From Nonomuraea muscovyensis (lineage in GTDB: Bacteria > Actinomycetota > Actinomycetes > Streptosporangiales > Streptosporangiaceae), in NCBI RefSeq assembly GCF_014207745.1, contig NZ_JACHJB010000003.1, positions 1,280,564 through 1,344,563 on the forward strand: DNA of 64,000 bases, read 5' to 3'. How positions within the stretch are numbered: the first letter of the stretch is position 1; each line of letters begins with the position of its first letter. Positions 16,849-25,107 of this stretch are shown here, piece by piece. The position numbers and the translations under genes were made by a program. A model generated the notes under the pieces. The model made no database searches. It saw only the letters and a list, made by a program, of their open reading frames with translations, and had not been told where the DNA came from.

Positions 16849-16868
16849 CGCCCCTCTCGGGAGGGGCG
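16849..16868. terminator. Hairpin between convergent glycosyltransferase genes
   Basis: Perfect 8-base arms CGCCCCTC and GAGGGGCG around a TCGG tetraloop, in the 219-base gap between convergent genes. There is no T-run on either side, so it is at best a weak or Rho-assisted terminator. The rest of the gap holds several shorter GC-rich inverted repeats and no apparent gene. Confidence 0.4.
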
Positions 16869-16997
16869 CGCACCTCGGAATGGCCACCCCCTCCTGAGGA
16901 AGGAGTTCCCCTTCCGGAGCGGCGCGCTCGCTCCTGGAGGGCCGTCACGACGGAGCGTCCAGGTGGCGGCGCGGATGGCGAGGCCGGGGCGGGCGGG

Positions 16998-18575
16998 TCA
17001 GTCGGGGCGCAGGGCCGACTTCAGGCGGCCCAGCAGCGTGCGTTCCGCGGGAGTCCGTGAGGCGGGCACCACCGCGCCCACCGGCTGGGCGGGCTGCTTC
17101 ACGGCGGGCTCGCCCGGTTCGGCCGCGCCACCCCCGCTGCCGCCACCCGCGCCAGGGCGGGCCGATGCCGGCGCGGCCGGGGCCGGCGCGGCCGGGGCCG
17201 GCTTGGCCGGAGGCGCGGGCCAGTAGCGGTCCGGCGGCACGTGCCGTACTCCGTGGGTGACCGCGATGACGTCGTCCAGGTCGTCGCCCGGCGCGGCGAG
17301 CAGCAGCGCCCGCCCCAGGGCGGAGGTGCGCTCCAGCCTGGCCGTGCGCCCGTCGGGCAGGTCCACCACCAGCACGCCCGTCAGGTCCTTCTGCACCGTC
17401 TCCACCATCCGCTCCAGCGTCGAGCGGTGCAGCGGCACGTCCACCGGCCCGCGGTAGCGGAACGGCGCGGGCGCGGGCGTCGGCGCCGCCTCGTCGATGA
17501 GCCGGATCCGCTCGTCGTGCGCGAACAGGTCACGCATCAGCCGCAGCTCGAAGCGCGGGTCGGACAGCACCGAGCGCCGCCCGTCGTGCAGCCGCGCCCA
17601 CGGTCCCACCAGCGTCACCACCACGTCCTGCAGCGCACCGTCCAGCGCCGCCGCCACCGCCCGCCGTACGACGGTCTCGGAGGTGTCGCCCACGTCCAGC
17701 ACGATCTCGACGTACGGCACCAGCCACCGCCGGCCCGCGTCCTTGCGCAGGTCTCGCCGGAGCGGGATGCGGTGCGCGAGGTACGGCTCGACGGCCCGTA
17801 CGGCCCGCTCGCGGTCGCGGTGCTGCGCCGGCAGCCCCAGATGCACCGCCTGGGCCTCCAGGTCGGGGATGAACACGACTCCGTGCATGGCCAGCCGGTA
17901 CGCGAACTCGGTGTCCTCGCCCCGCACGACGGTCGGATCGAGACCGCCCACCGCGTGGAAGACGTCCCTGGGCAGGGCGAAGGTCGGCCCCGTGCACACG
18001 TGGTAGGGATTGCGGCTCCTGCGCAGCCCGTCGGTCTTGGCGATCGTCGCCTCGGTCGAGCTGGCCACCGCCTTGTCCAGCGCGAACACCTCACCGAGGT
18101 CCCGGGCCCGGTACACCTCGGCGGCGGTCAGCGGCGGCACCTCGACGAACTTCTTCATGCCGATCGTGACCAGGTAGTCGGTCAGGTGATGCCAGCGGGC
18201 CAGCGCCTCGATGTGTTCGCGGCAGGCGACCATGTCGGAGTCGAGCCGCTGGATGATCTCGCCGTCGGCGGCCCGGGCGCCGGTGTTGACGGCGTTGGAG
18301 ATGCCCCAGCCCGTCTCGACCCTGACCAGGCGGGTGTTGACCGGCCGGATCTCCGGCAGCCGGATCGGCGGCTCGCTGCCGTCGTCCACGACCAGGACCT
18401 CCATGAGGTGGTCCGGGTACGTCTGCGCCGCGAGTGCGGCCAGCGTCAGCTCCAGGTGCGGCCCGCCGTGCGCGGGCACCACCACGCTCACGGACAGGGC
18501 GGGCGACCAGGTGCCGAGTTCCGGCGGCTGAAGCGGAGAAAAGTCGTTCTGCGTCATGGCAGGACGCGCGTTCAT
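16998..18575 (-). CDS. Family-2 glycosyltransferase, type I, with Ala/Pro-rich tail (GT-F)
   Basis: 525 residues from ATG 18575, preferred over ATG 18557 because an AGGGGG ribosome site lies eight bases upstream of it. The GT2 domain has SVSVVVPAHGGPHLELTL, EVLVVDDGSEPP, LDSDM at 111-115, and a GEDTEFAYRLAMHG acidic pair. The shared C-terminal region of the type I proteins follows (VPYVEIVLDVGD, LVGPWARLHDGRR, DDLDDVIAVTHGVRHV). Instead of a coiled coil it ends in a Pro/Ala/Gly linker (about 465-505) and a short basic segment. It is divergent from thrC with a 145-base gap and convergent with the gene at 15117. Soluble; substrate unknown. The tail composition suggests a flexible tether. Confidence 0.8.
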   Translation of the reverse strand: MNARPAMTQNDFSPLQPPELGTWSPALSVSVVVPAHGGPHLELTLAALAAQTYPDHLMEVLVVDDGSEPPIRLPEIRPVNTRLVRVETGWGISNAVNTGARAADGEIIQRLDSDMVACREHIEALARWHHLTDYLVTIGMKKFVEVPPLTAAEVYRARDLGEVFALDKAVASSTEATIAKTDGLRRSRNPYHVCTGPTFALPRDVFHAVGGLDPTVVRGEDTEFAYRLAMHGVVFIPDLEAQAVHLGLPAQHRDRERAVRAVEPYLAHRIPLRRDLRKDAGRRWLVPYVEIVLDVGDTSETVVRRAVAAALDGALQDVVVTLVGPWARLHDGRRSVLSDPRFELRLMRDLFAHDERIRLIDEAAPTPAPAPFRYRGPVDVPLHRSTLERMVETVQKDLTGVLVVDLPDGRTARLERTSALGRALLLAAPGDDLDDVIAVTHGVRHVPPDRYWPAPPAKPAPAAPAPAAPASARPGAGGGSGGGAAEPGEPAVKQPAQPVGAVVPASRTPAERTLLGRLKSALRPD

Positions 18576-18720
18576 GTGGTGACCCCCTGGCGGGCACTTT
18601 ATCGGGAGAACCGGAGAATTTCCGCAAATGCGGGATCTTGTGGCCGCGGCTGGACTCCGTTCGATGGCGCGTCGCGGCACCCCGTACACTCGGGCCCAAC
18701 ACCGCAGGTAGGGAGTCATC

Positions 18721-19779
18721 ATGAGCAGGGCGTGGCGTGGCCTCATCGAGGAGTACCGAGAGCGTCTTCCGGTCACCACGAAGACGCCGGTCGTCACGCT
18801 GCTGGAAGGCGGCACGCCGCTGTTGCCCGCGCGCCGCGTCTCGGCGCTCACCGGGTGCGACGTCTACCTGAAGGTCGAGGGCGCCAACCCGACGGGCAGC
18901 TTCAAGGACCGCGGCATGACCATGGCCATCAGCAAGGCCCTCGAAGAGGGGGCCAAGGCGGTCATCTGCGCCTCCACCGGCAACACCTCGGCCTCCGCCG
19001 CCGCCTACGCCGTGCGCGCCGGCCTCACCTGCGCCGTCCTGGTGCCCCGGGGCAAGATCGCGATGGGCAAGCTGGCCCAGGCGCTCGTCCACGGCGCGAC
19101 GCTGCTGCAGGTCGAGGGCTCGTTCGACGACTGCCTGGAGATGACGCGCAAGCTGTCGTCCAGCTACCCGATCGCGCTGGTCAACTCCGTCAACCCGTTC
19201 CGGCTGCAGGGCCAGAAGACGGCCGCGTTCGAGATCGTCGACACGCTCGGTGACGCGCCCGACATCCACTGCATCCCGGTGGGCAACGCCGGCAACATCT
19301 CGGCCTACTGGATGGGCTACCAGGAGTACGCGGCCGACAAGCTGGCGACTCGCACGCCCCGCATGTTCGGGTTCCAGGCCAGCGGCGCGGCGCCCATCGT
19401 GATCGGCGCCCCGGTGACCCGGCCGCAGACGATCGCCACCGCCATCCGCATCGGCAACCCCGCCTCCTGGCAGCTCGCCGTCGCCGCCCGCGACGAGTCG
19501 GGCGGCGACATCCAGTCGGTCACCGACCGCCAGATCGCCGCCGCGTACAAGCTGCTGGCCCAGGAGGAGGGCGTCTTCGTCGAGCTGGCCTCGGCGGCCA
19601 GCGTGGCCGGCCTGCTCCAGGCCCACGCCCAGGGGCGGATCGAGCCCGGTCAGCGGATCGTCTGCACGGTCACCGGCAACGGGCTCAAGGACCCCGACTG
19701 GGCCATCTCGGGCGCGCCGGCCCCGGTCACCGTGCCCATCGACGTGCACGCCGCCGCCGCGGCCCTCGGCCTGGCCTGA
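18721..19779 (+). CDS. thrC: Threonine synthase
   Basis: 352 residues; PLP enzyme converting O-phospho-L-homoserine to L-threonine. The PLP lysine is K62 in the segment GANPTGSFKDRGM. Further family marks are VICASTGNTSASAAAYA, the phosphate loop IPVGNAGNISAYWMGY, and the C-terminal CTVTGNGLKDPDW. Length and motifs fit the short (class 2) threonine synthases of actinobacteria. A GGGAG ribosome site precedes ATG 18721, and a TACACT at 18685-18690 may be the -10 element. It is followed by thrB after 157 bases. In Streptomyces and many relatives hom (homoserine dehydrogenase) lies directly upstream; here a divergent glycosyltransferase sits there instead. Confidence 0.95.
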   Translation: MSRAWRGLIEEYRERLPVTTKTPVVTLLEGGTPLLPARRVSALTGCDVYLKVEGANPTGSFKDRGMTMAISKALEEGAKAVICASTGNTSASAAAYAVRAGLTCAVLVPRGKIAMGKLAQALVHGATLLQVEGSFDDCLEMTRKLSSSYPIALVNSVNPFRLQGQKTAAFEIVDTLGDAPDIHCIPVGNAGNISAYWMGYQEYAADKLATRTPRMFGFQASGAAPIVIGAPVTRPQTIATAIRIGNPASWQLAVAARDESGGDIQSVTDRQIAAAYKLLAQEEGVFVELASAASVAGLLQAHAQGRIEPGQRIVCTVTGNGLKDPDWAISGAPAPVTVPIDVHAAAAALGLA

Positions 19780-19829
19780 CGCACGGCACCCGCCGCGCCG
19801 CCTCCCGCGGGAGCCGTACGGACCGTTCG

Positions 19830-19860
19830 GTGGGCGTGTTCGCCGAACGCGTACGCCCAC
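19830..19860 (+). other. Stem-loop in the thrC-thrB gap
   Basis: Outer arms GTGGGCGT and ACGCCCAC pair perfectly, and inside them GTTCG and CGAAC form a second small hairpin. No T-run follows. It could be a weak terminator, an RNA-processing site or a stability element that sets the thrC:thrB ratio; the sequence cannot decide. Confidence 0.35.
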
Positions 19861-19936
19861 AAGTCAACAGCAGCCTCACCGGCGCGGCGCGGCGCACGCC
19901 CGCCCGGCGAAGGCGGACGAAAGGGAAGTCTGACCA

Positions 19937-20881
19937 ATGAGCACCGTGATGGTCCGCGTGCCGGCCACGTCGGCCAACCTCGGGCCGGGGTTCGACACGC
20001 TGGGACTGGCGCTGGGGCTGCACGACGAGGTCGAGGCGCGGCTGACCGCCGAGCCCGGCGTCCGGGTGGCCGTCGAGGGCGAGGGGGCCGGTGAGCTGGA
20101 CCTCGGCGAGGGCCACCTGATCGTCACGGCCATGCGCAGGACGTTCGACCGCATGGGCGTGCCCCAGCCCGGCGGGATCGAGGTGCGCTGCCGCAACGTC
20201 ATCCCGCACGCCCGCGGCCTCGGCTCGTCCTCGGCCGCGATCTGCGCGGGAATCCTCGCAGCCCGCGCCCTCGCCCCCGAGGCCGCGCGCGCCGCGACGC
20301 AGGAGCGGGCAGCCGAGCCGGAGCTGACCGACGACGAGGTGTTCCGGCTGGCCACGGAGATGGAGGGGCACCCCGACAACGTGGCTCCGTGCCTGGCCGG
20401 AGGCCTGACGGTGGCCTGGACCGACCACTCCGGAGCACCGCGTATGGTGAAACTGGTCCCTGATGCGCGCATCCGCCCCGTCGTGTTCGTTCCGTCGACG
20501 CGGCTGGCCACGGAGACCGCACGAGGACTGCTTCCGAAGGACGTGCCCCACAAGGACGCCTCCTTCAACGCCGGCCGGGCCGCGCTGCTGATCGCCGCGC
20601 TGACCCAGCGGCCGGATCGGGGGTTGCTGCTCGCGGCGACGGAAGACCGGCTCCACCAGAGCTACCGCGCGCCTGCGATGCCGCGCAGCGCGGATCTGGT
20701 AGAACGTCTGCGTGCGGTGGGCGTGCCTGCGGTCGTGTCCGGAGCGGGTCCCACTGTCCTCGCGTTTTCGACACCGGATTCGCAGGATTTGATCGCACCA
20801 GAAGTGGGTAATGACTGGCACATCCAGCTAATGGACGTCGACCAGGTCGGTGCGTACGTTCAGTTTCCCGAGACACGCTGA
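19937..20881 (+). CDS. thrB: Homoserine kinase
   Basis: 314 residues; phosphorylates L-homoserine to the substrate of ThrC. It has the GHMP-kinase signatures: the N-terminal VRVPATSANLGPGFDTLGLA strand-loop and the phosphate-binding IPHARGLGSSSAAICAGI. VFVPSTRLATE and the C-terminal PAVVSGAGPTVLAF follow, as expected for ThrB. A GGGAAG ribosome site precedes ATG 19937. Together with thrC it completes the last two steps of threonine synthesis; aspartate kinase and homoserine dehydrogenase genes are not in the window. The 456 bases after its stop form the leader of rho. Confidence 0.95.
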   Translation: MSTVMVRVPATSANLGPGFDTLGLALGLHDEVEARLTAEPGVRVAVEGEGAGELDLGEGHLIVTAMRRTFDRMGVPQPGGIEVRCRNVIPHARGLGSSSAAICAGILAARALAPEAARAATQERAAEPELTDDEVFRLATEMEGHPDNVAPCLAGGLTVAWTDHSGAPRMVKLVPDARIRPVVFVPSTRLATETARGLLPKDVPHKDASFNAGRAALLIAALTQRPDRGLLLAATEDRLHQSYRAPAMPRSADLVERLRAVGVPAVVSGAGPTVLAFSTPDSQDLIAPEVGNDWHIQLMDVDQVGAYVQFPETR

Positions 20882-21337
20882 TGCCTCTCTAGACCTTCAG
20901 GGAATAGCCGTGTGCGCTGGTGATGTTAGGCTGATAGCCGCACCAGATGCCCCCTTGGTGGGTGCGTGCTTGTCAGCCACACATCGCTGCATCATGCTTC
21001 ACGTCGCGAGGCGTGAGCAGCGCGGCTGTCTCCCCGGAATCCGTTGCCTCCGGTTGGCCCACACCCGGTTGGCCCAACGTGAGGCGGCGACGACGGGGAT
21101 CTGCGCGTTCGAATCACCTCGACATCTGGCTGGCGACAGCAATCTGGGGGGTGTCCTCCACGCGCCACCGTCCTGTGGCGGCCTGGACGAGCCCCTCCCC
21201 AAGAGTGGCGACCGTCCCCAGCGGCGGCCGAAGATCGCAAAGTGCACCCCGACCCGGTCTGTCCCGCCGGATCGAAGCACCTCCGGGACGCCCGGCAGAA
21301 ACCAACCGGCGCCCGACCCCTGGGAAGGACCTTTTAG
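20882..21337 (+). promoter_or_regulatory. Long untranslated region upstream of rho
   Basis: No convincing gene is present in these 456 bases. A TAGGCT at 20927-20932 could be a -10 element, which would give rho a leader of about 400 bases. The region contains an 11-base direct repeat CGGTTGGCCCA (21051-21061 and 21066-21076) and C-rich, G-poor stretches near 21220-21330, the sort of sequence on which Rho can load. Long leaders with autoregulation are known for rho in other bacteria; regulation here is inferred. Confidence 0.4.
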
Positions 21338-23395
21338 TTGAGCGACACCACCGAACTCCTCTCCGACGCATCAGGCTCGCCTGCGCAGCCGGCGTCCGGC
21401 GACACCCCCACCCGTGCCGCGGCCAAGCCGCGCGCGCGTCGCTCCGGCACCGGCCTGTCCGCCAAGGTGCTGCCCGAGCTGCAGAAAATGGCTGCTGAGC
21501 TGGGCATCAGCGGCACCGGGCGCATGCGGAAGAGCCAGCTCATCGCGGCCATCCAGGAGAAGCAGGGCGTCGGCACCGCAGACACCGCGCCCGCTCCCGC
21601 AGCCGAGGCGCCGGCCGTGACGGCCGCTGCCGACCCGGCGCCCGCCGCTGAGCGGCCGGCCCGCAGTCGCCGCGAGCGTTCCCGCGCCAAGACCGCCGAT
21701 GACGCTGCCCCGCAGGCCGCCGAGCCGGTGGCCGCGCAGGCCACTGCCGCCGCCACCGCCGCCGCCCCGGCGACGGCTCCGGCCGCCGAGCCCGCCGTCG
21801 CGCCCGCCGAGCCGGTCGTCGAGCCGGCAGCGCAGCTCGCCGACTCCGGTCAGGGCGACCAGCGTGGCGATCGCGGCGAGAGCCGCCGCGAGCGTCGCGG
21901 TCGCGGCGAGCGCCGCGAACGCGGCGAGCGTGGCGAGCGCGGCAGCGACCGCTCCGGCGACCGGTCCGGCAACGACCGTGGCGAAGGCGGCCGTGGCGAG
22001 AGCGGCGGCCGTGCCGACCAGCGCGCCGCCGACAGCGGAGCCCGCGCCGACCAGCGTGGCGACCAGCGCAGTGACCGTGGCGACCGTGGTGACCGCAGTG
22101 ACCGTGGTGACCGCGGCGACCGTGGTGACCAGCGCGTCGACCAGCGGGGCGACGACGACGAGCGCGGCGGGCGCGGGCGTCGTGGCCGCTTCAGGGAGCG
22201 CAACCGCGGCCGCGGCCGTGACCGCTTCGACAGCAGCGAGCCCGTCATCGGCGACGACGACGTGCTCATCCCGATCGCCGGCATCCTCGACATCCTCGAC
22301 AACTACGCGTTCGTCAGGACGAGCGGCTACCTGCCGGGCAGCAACGACGTCTACGTCTCGCTCGCCCAGATCCGTCGCAACGGTCTGCGCAAGGGCGACG
22401 TCATCACCGGTGCCGTCCGCCAGCCGCGCGATGGCGAGCGCCGCGAGAAGTTCAACGCCCTGGTCCGCCTCGACACCGTCAACGGCATGGACCCGGACCA
22501 GGCCCGCAACCGGCCCGACTTCAACAAGCTGACGCCGCTCTACCCGCAGGAGCGCCTGCGCCTCGAGACCGAGCCGAACATCCTCACCACGCGGATCATC
22601 GACCTCGTCTCGCCGATCGGCAAGGGCCAGCGCGGCCTCATCGTCTCCCCGCCCAAGGCCGGTAAGACGATGGTGCTGCAGTCGATCGCCAACGCGATCA
22701 CCCGCAACAACCCCGAGTGCCACCTCATGGTCGTGCTCGTGGACGAGCGGCCCGAAGAGGTCACCGACATGCAGCGGTCGGTCAAGGGCGAGGTCATCCA
22801 CTCGACCTTCGACCGTCCCGCCGAGGACCACACCACGGTCGCCGAGCTCGCCATCGAGCGGGCCAAGCGCCTGGTGGAGCTGGGCCACGACGTGGTCGTC
22901 CTGCTCGACTCGATCACCCGCCTCGGCCGCGCCTACAACCTGGCGGCTCCGGCGTCCGGTCGTATCCTGTCGGGTGGTGTCGACTCCACGGCCCTCTACC
23001 CGCCCAAGCGCTTCTTCGGCGCCGCCCGCAACATCGAGAACGGCGGCTCGCTGACGATCCTCGCCACGGCCCTGGTCGAGACCGGGTCCAAGATGGACGA
23101 GGTCATCTTCGAGGAGTTCAAGGGCACCGGCAACATGGAGCTCAAGCTCAACCGCTCCCTGGCCGACAAGCGCATCTTCCCCGCGGTGGACGTCGACGCC
23201 TCCGGCACCCGTAAGGAAGAGATCCTCATGGGCAAGGACGAGCTCCAGATCGTCTGGAAGCTCCGCCGGGTGCTCCACGCGCTCGACATGCAGCAGGCTC
23301 TGGAGCTTCTCCTGGAGAAGATGAAGGAGACCAAGTCCAACGCCGAGTTCCTCCTGCAGGTCCAGAAGACCACGGTGAGCAACGACCGCGACTGA
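21338..23395 (+). CDS. rho: Transcription termination factor Rho with large N-terminal insertion
   Basis: 685 residues from TTG 21338, supported by a GGGAAGGAC ribosome site eight bases upstream and by the usual actinobacterial N-terminus SDTTELL. Order: Rho N-terminal helical domain at about 45-75 (VLPELQKMAAELGIS, RMRKSQLIAAI); an Ala/Pro then Arg/Asp/Gly/Glu-rich insertion from about 80 to 300; the cold-shock-like RNA-binding domain from about 305; and the hexameric ATPase with Walker A SPPKAGKT near 438, Walker B VVVLLDSITRLGRAYN, and the R-loop/Q-loop region GTGNMELKLNRSLADKRIFPAV. It unwinds RNA and releases transcripts. E. coli Rho is about 420 residues, so this has roughly 250 extra, as in other actinobacteria. 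A strong terminator follows. Confidence 0.97.
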   Translation: MSDTTELLSDASGSPAQPASGDTPTRAAAKPRARRSGTGLSAKVLPELQKMAAELGISGTGRMRKSQLIAAIQEKQGVGTADTAPAPAAEAPAVTAAADPAPAAERPARSRRERSRAKTADDAAPQAAEPVAAQATAAATAAAPATAPAAEPAVAPAEPVVEPAAQLADSGQGDQRGDRGESRRERRGRGERRERGERGERGSDRSGDRSGNDRGEGGRGESGGRADQRAADSGARADQRGDQRSDRGDRGDRSDRGDRGDRGDQRVDQRGDDDERGGRGRRGRFRERNRGRGRDRFDSSEPVIGDDDVLIPIAGILDILDNYAFVRTSGYLPGSNDVYVSLAQIRRNGLRKGDVITGAVRQPRDGERREKFNALVRLDTVNGMDPDQARNRPDFNKLTPLYPQERLRLETEPNILTTRIIDLVSPIGKGQRGLIVSPPKAGKTMVLQSIANAITRNNPECHLMVVLVDERPEEVTDMQRSVKGEVIHSTFDRPAEDHTTVAELAIERAKRLVELGHDVVVLLDSITRLGRAYNLAAPASGRILSGGVDSTALYPPKRFFGAARNIENGGSLTILATALVETGSKMDEVIFEEFKGTGNMELKLNRSLADKRIFPAVDVDASGTRKEEILMGKDELQIVWKLRRVLHALDMQQALELLLEKMKETKSNAEFLLQVQKTTVSNDRD
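21860..22240 (+). repeat. Degenerate short repeats encoding the Rho RG/RD-rich insertion
   Basis: The DNA is built from variants of GACCGTGGCGACCGTGGTGA and GAGCGTGGCGAGCGCGGC, encoding runs such as RGDRGDRSDRGDRGDRGDQR. Slippage-type expansion is likely, so the length should vary between strains. The protein product would be disordered and RNA-binding. Confidence 0.7.
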
Positions 23396-23406
23396 GGCGC
23401 GTAAGA

Positions 23407-23441
23407 GAAGGGGCGGCCGGGTTTCTCCCGGCCGCCCCTTC
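23407..23441 (+). terminator. Strong hairpin terminator after rho
   Basis: Perfect 15-base arms (GAAGGGGCGGCCGGG and its complement) around a 5-base loop begin 12 bases after the rho stop. The hairpin is followed by TTCAT rather than a long T-run, which is common in high-GC actinomycetes. Confidence 0.75.
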
Positions 23442-23739
23442 TTCATGTCGTCGACCGGCGGGTCACGGCCCGCCGCCCGCCCACTCCCAGGCGTGCCCGC
23501 CCCCTCAGGGCCTGACGTCCACGAACTCCTGCGGCGAGAGCGCGCCGCGCACCTCCTGACCGCGCACCAGGCGCACGAGGCGTACCAGGCGCACCGGATC
23601 GGGGATCGGGGGAATGCCTCGTGGCCTGGGAAGGTTGAAGGATCTGGCACACTGGTAGCTGACCCGTAGCGGTTCCGGCTCCCGCCGCGCATGAGGCGCA
23701 CATCAGGCGACCCGGCGACCGCACCCCGAAAGGACAGCG
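23442..23739 (+). other. Intergenic region between rho and rpmE
   Basis: This 298-base gap has no credible gene. Near its right end TTGAAG (23635-23640) precedes a TGGCACACTGGTAGCTG stretch that may contain the rpmE promoter, but the spacing is not ideal. GAAAGGA just before ATG 23740 is the ribosome site of rpmE. Confidence 0.35.
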
Positions 23740-23958
23740 ATGAAGCCCGACATCCACCCTGACTACCACGTCACCCAGGTCACCTGCACCTGCGGCAACA
23801 GCTTCACCACCCGCAGCACCGCCAAGAACGGCGTCATCCACGCCGACGTGTGCTCGGCCTGCCACCCGTTCTACACGGGCAAGCAGAAGATCCTCGACAC
23901 CGGTGGCCGGGTGGCCCGCTTCGAGAAGCGTTTCGGCAAGAAGGCCTCGGGCAAGTAG
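23740..23958 (+). CDS. rpmE: 50S ribosomal protein L31, zinc-binding form
   Basis: 72 residues, a normal length for L31. Four zinc ligands are present: the CTCG pair near residues 16-18 and the CSACHP pair near 38-41, marking the zinc-containing (C+) paralogue rather than the zinc-free form induced on zinc starvation. The ending FEKRFGKKASGK is typical. L31 bridges the ribosomal subunits at the central protuberance. It lies between rho and prfA, the standard bacterial arrangement. Confidence 0.95.
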   Translation: MKPDIHPDYHVTQVTCTCGNSFTTRSTAKNGVIHADVCSACHPFYTGKQKILDTGGRVARFEKRFGKKASGK

Positions 23959-24054
23959 CTTCACCGACGCCGGCCCGGATGCACCTCAGCAGTGCGCCGG
24001 GTCGGCGTTGTTGGTGAAACGGCCCCGCACCCACCCACGCCCCAAGGACCCACG

Positions 24055-25107
24055 GTGAACCTCGACGAGTTGCTCAAGGAGTATTCCGAGCTGGAGCTGC
24101 AGCTCGCCGATCCCGCCGTGCACGCCGACCAGCACAAGGCCCGCACGCTCGGCAGGCGCTACTCCCAGCTCACCCCGATCGTCGCCACCTACCGCGAGCT
24201 CGACGCGGCCCGCGACGACCTGACCGCCGCCAAGGAGCTGGCGGGGGAGGACGAGGGGTTCGCGGCCGAGGCCGCCGAGATCGCGGCGCGCATCCCGCAG
24301 CTGGAGGAGCGTCTCAAGCACCTGCTCATCCCGCGCGATCCCAACGATGACAAGGACATCATCATGGAGATCAAGGCGGGCGAGGGCGGCGAGGAGTCGG
24401 CGTTGTTCGCCGGCGACCTGCTGCGCATGTACCTCCGCTACGCCGAGCGGATCGGCTGGAAGACCGAGGTCATCGACAGCCAGCCCTCCGACCTGGGCGG
24501 CTACAAGGACGTCACGGTCGCCATCAAGGCCAAGGGCGACGACGGCGTGTGGTCCAGGCTCAAGTACGAAGGCGGCGTCCACCGCGTCCAGCGGGTCCCC
24601 GTCACCGAGTCGCAGGGCCGCATCCACACCAGCGCCGCCGGCGTGCTCGTCTACCCGGAGGCCGAGGACGTCGAGGTCCAGATCGACCCCAACGACCTGC
24701 GCATCGACGTCTACCGCTCCAGTGGCCCCGGCGGCCAGAGCGTCAACACCACCGACTCGGCGGTCCGCATCACGCACCTGCCGACCGGTGTCGTCGTCTC
24801 CTGCCAGAACGAGAAGAGCCAGCTCCAGAACAAGGAGTCCGCGATGCGCATCCTGCGCGCCCGGCTGCTGGCCATCGCCCAGGAGGAGGCCGACGCCGCG
24901 GCCCAGGCCGAGCGCAAGTCGCAGGTCCGCACCGTCGACCGCTCCGAGCGCGTGCGCACCTACAACTACCCCGAGAACCGCATCTCCGACCACCGCGTCG
25001 GCTTCAAGGCGTATAACCTCGACCAGGTCCTCGACGGCGAGCTCAACGCCGTCACCCAAGCCCTCATCGATGCCGAGATGGCGGAGAAGCTCGCACAACA
25101 CTCATGA
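24055..25107 (+). CDS. prfA: Peptide chain release factor 1
   Basis: 350 residues from GTG 24055 (NLDELLKEYSELELQLADP), preceded by a CCAAGGACC ribosome site. Domain 2 carries the codon-reading tripeptide PVT (VPVTESQGRIHTSAAG), which marks recognition of UAA and UAG. Domain 3 carries the universal GGQ in SSGPGGQSVNTTDSAVRITH, which triggers peptidyl-tRNA hydrolysis. The C-terminal RTYNYPENRISDHRVGFK is also standard. The methyltransferase that modifies the GGQ glutamine follows with a four-base overlap, so the two are translationally coupled. Confidence 0.97.
   Translation: MNLDELLKEYSELELQLADPAVHADQHKARTLGRRYSQLTPIVATYRELDAARDDLTAAKELAGEDEGFAAEAAEIAARIPQLEERLKHLLIPRDPNDDKDIIMEIKAGEGGEESALFAGDLLRMYLRYAERIGWKTEVIDSQPSDLGGYKDVTVAIKAKGDDGVWSRLKYEGGVHRVQRVPVTESQGRIHTSAAGVLVYPEAEDVEVQIDPNDLRIDVYRSSGPGGQSVNTTDSAVRITHLPTGVVVSCQNEKSQLQNKESAMRILRARLLAIAQEEADAAAQAERKSQVRTVDRSERVRTYNYPENRISDHRVGFKAYNLDQVLDGELNAVTQALIDAEMAEKLAQHS

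Noticed and set aside
22060..22140. Possible CRISPR or iteron repeats in rho
   Set aside because: Short GACCGTGG-type units are codon repeats for an RG/RD-rich protein segment.
21371..23701. 776-codon open frame antisense to rho
   Set aside because: Pure reverse-strand shadow of the rho reading frame; rho has every diagnostic motif.
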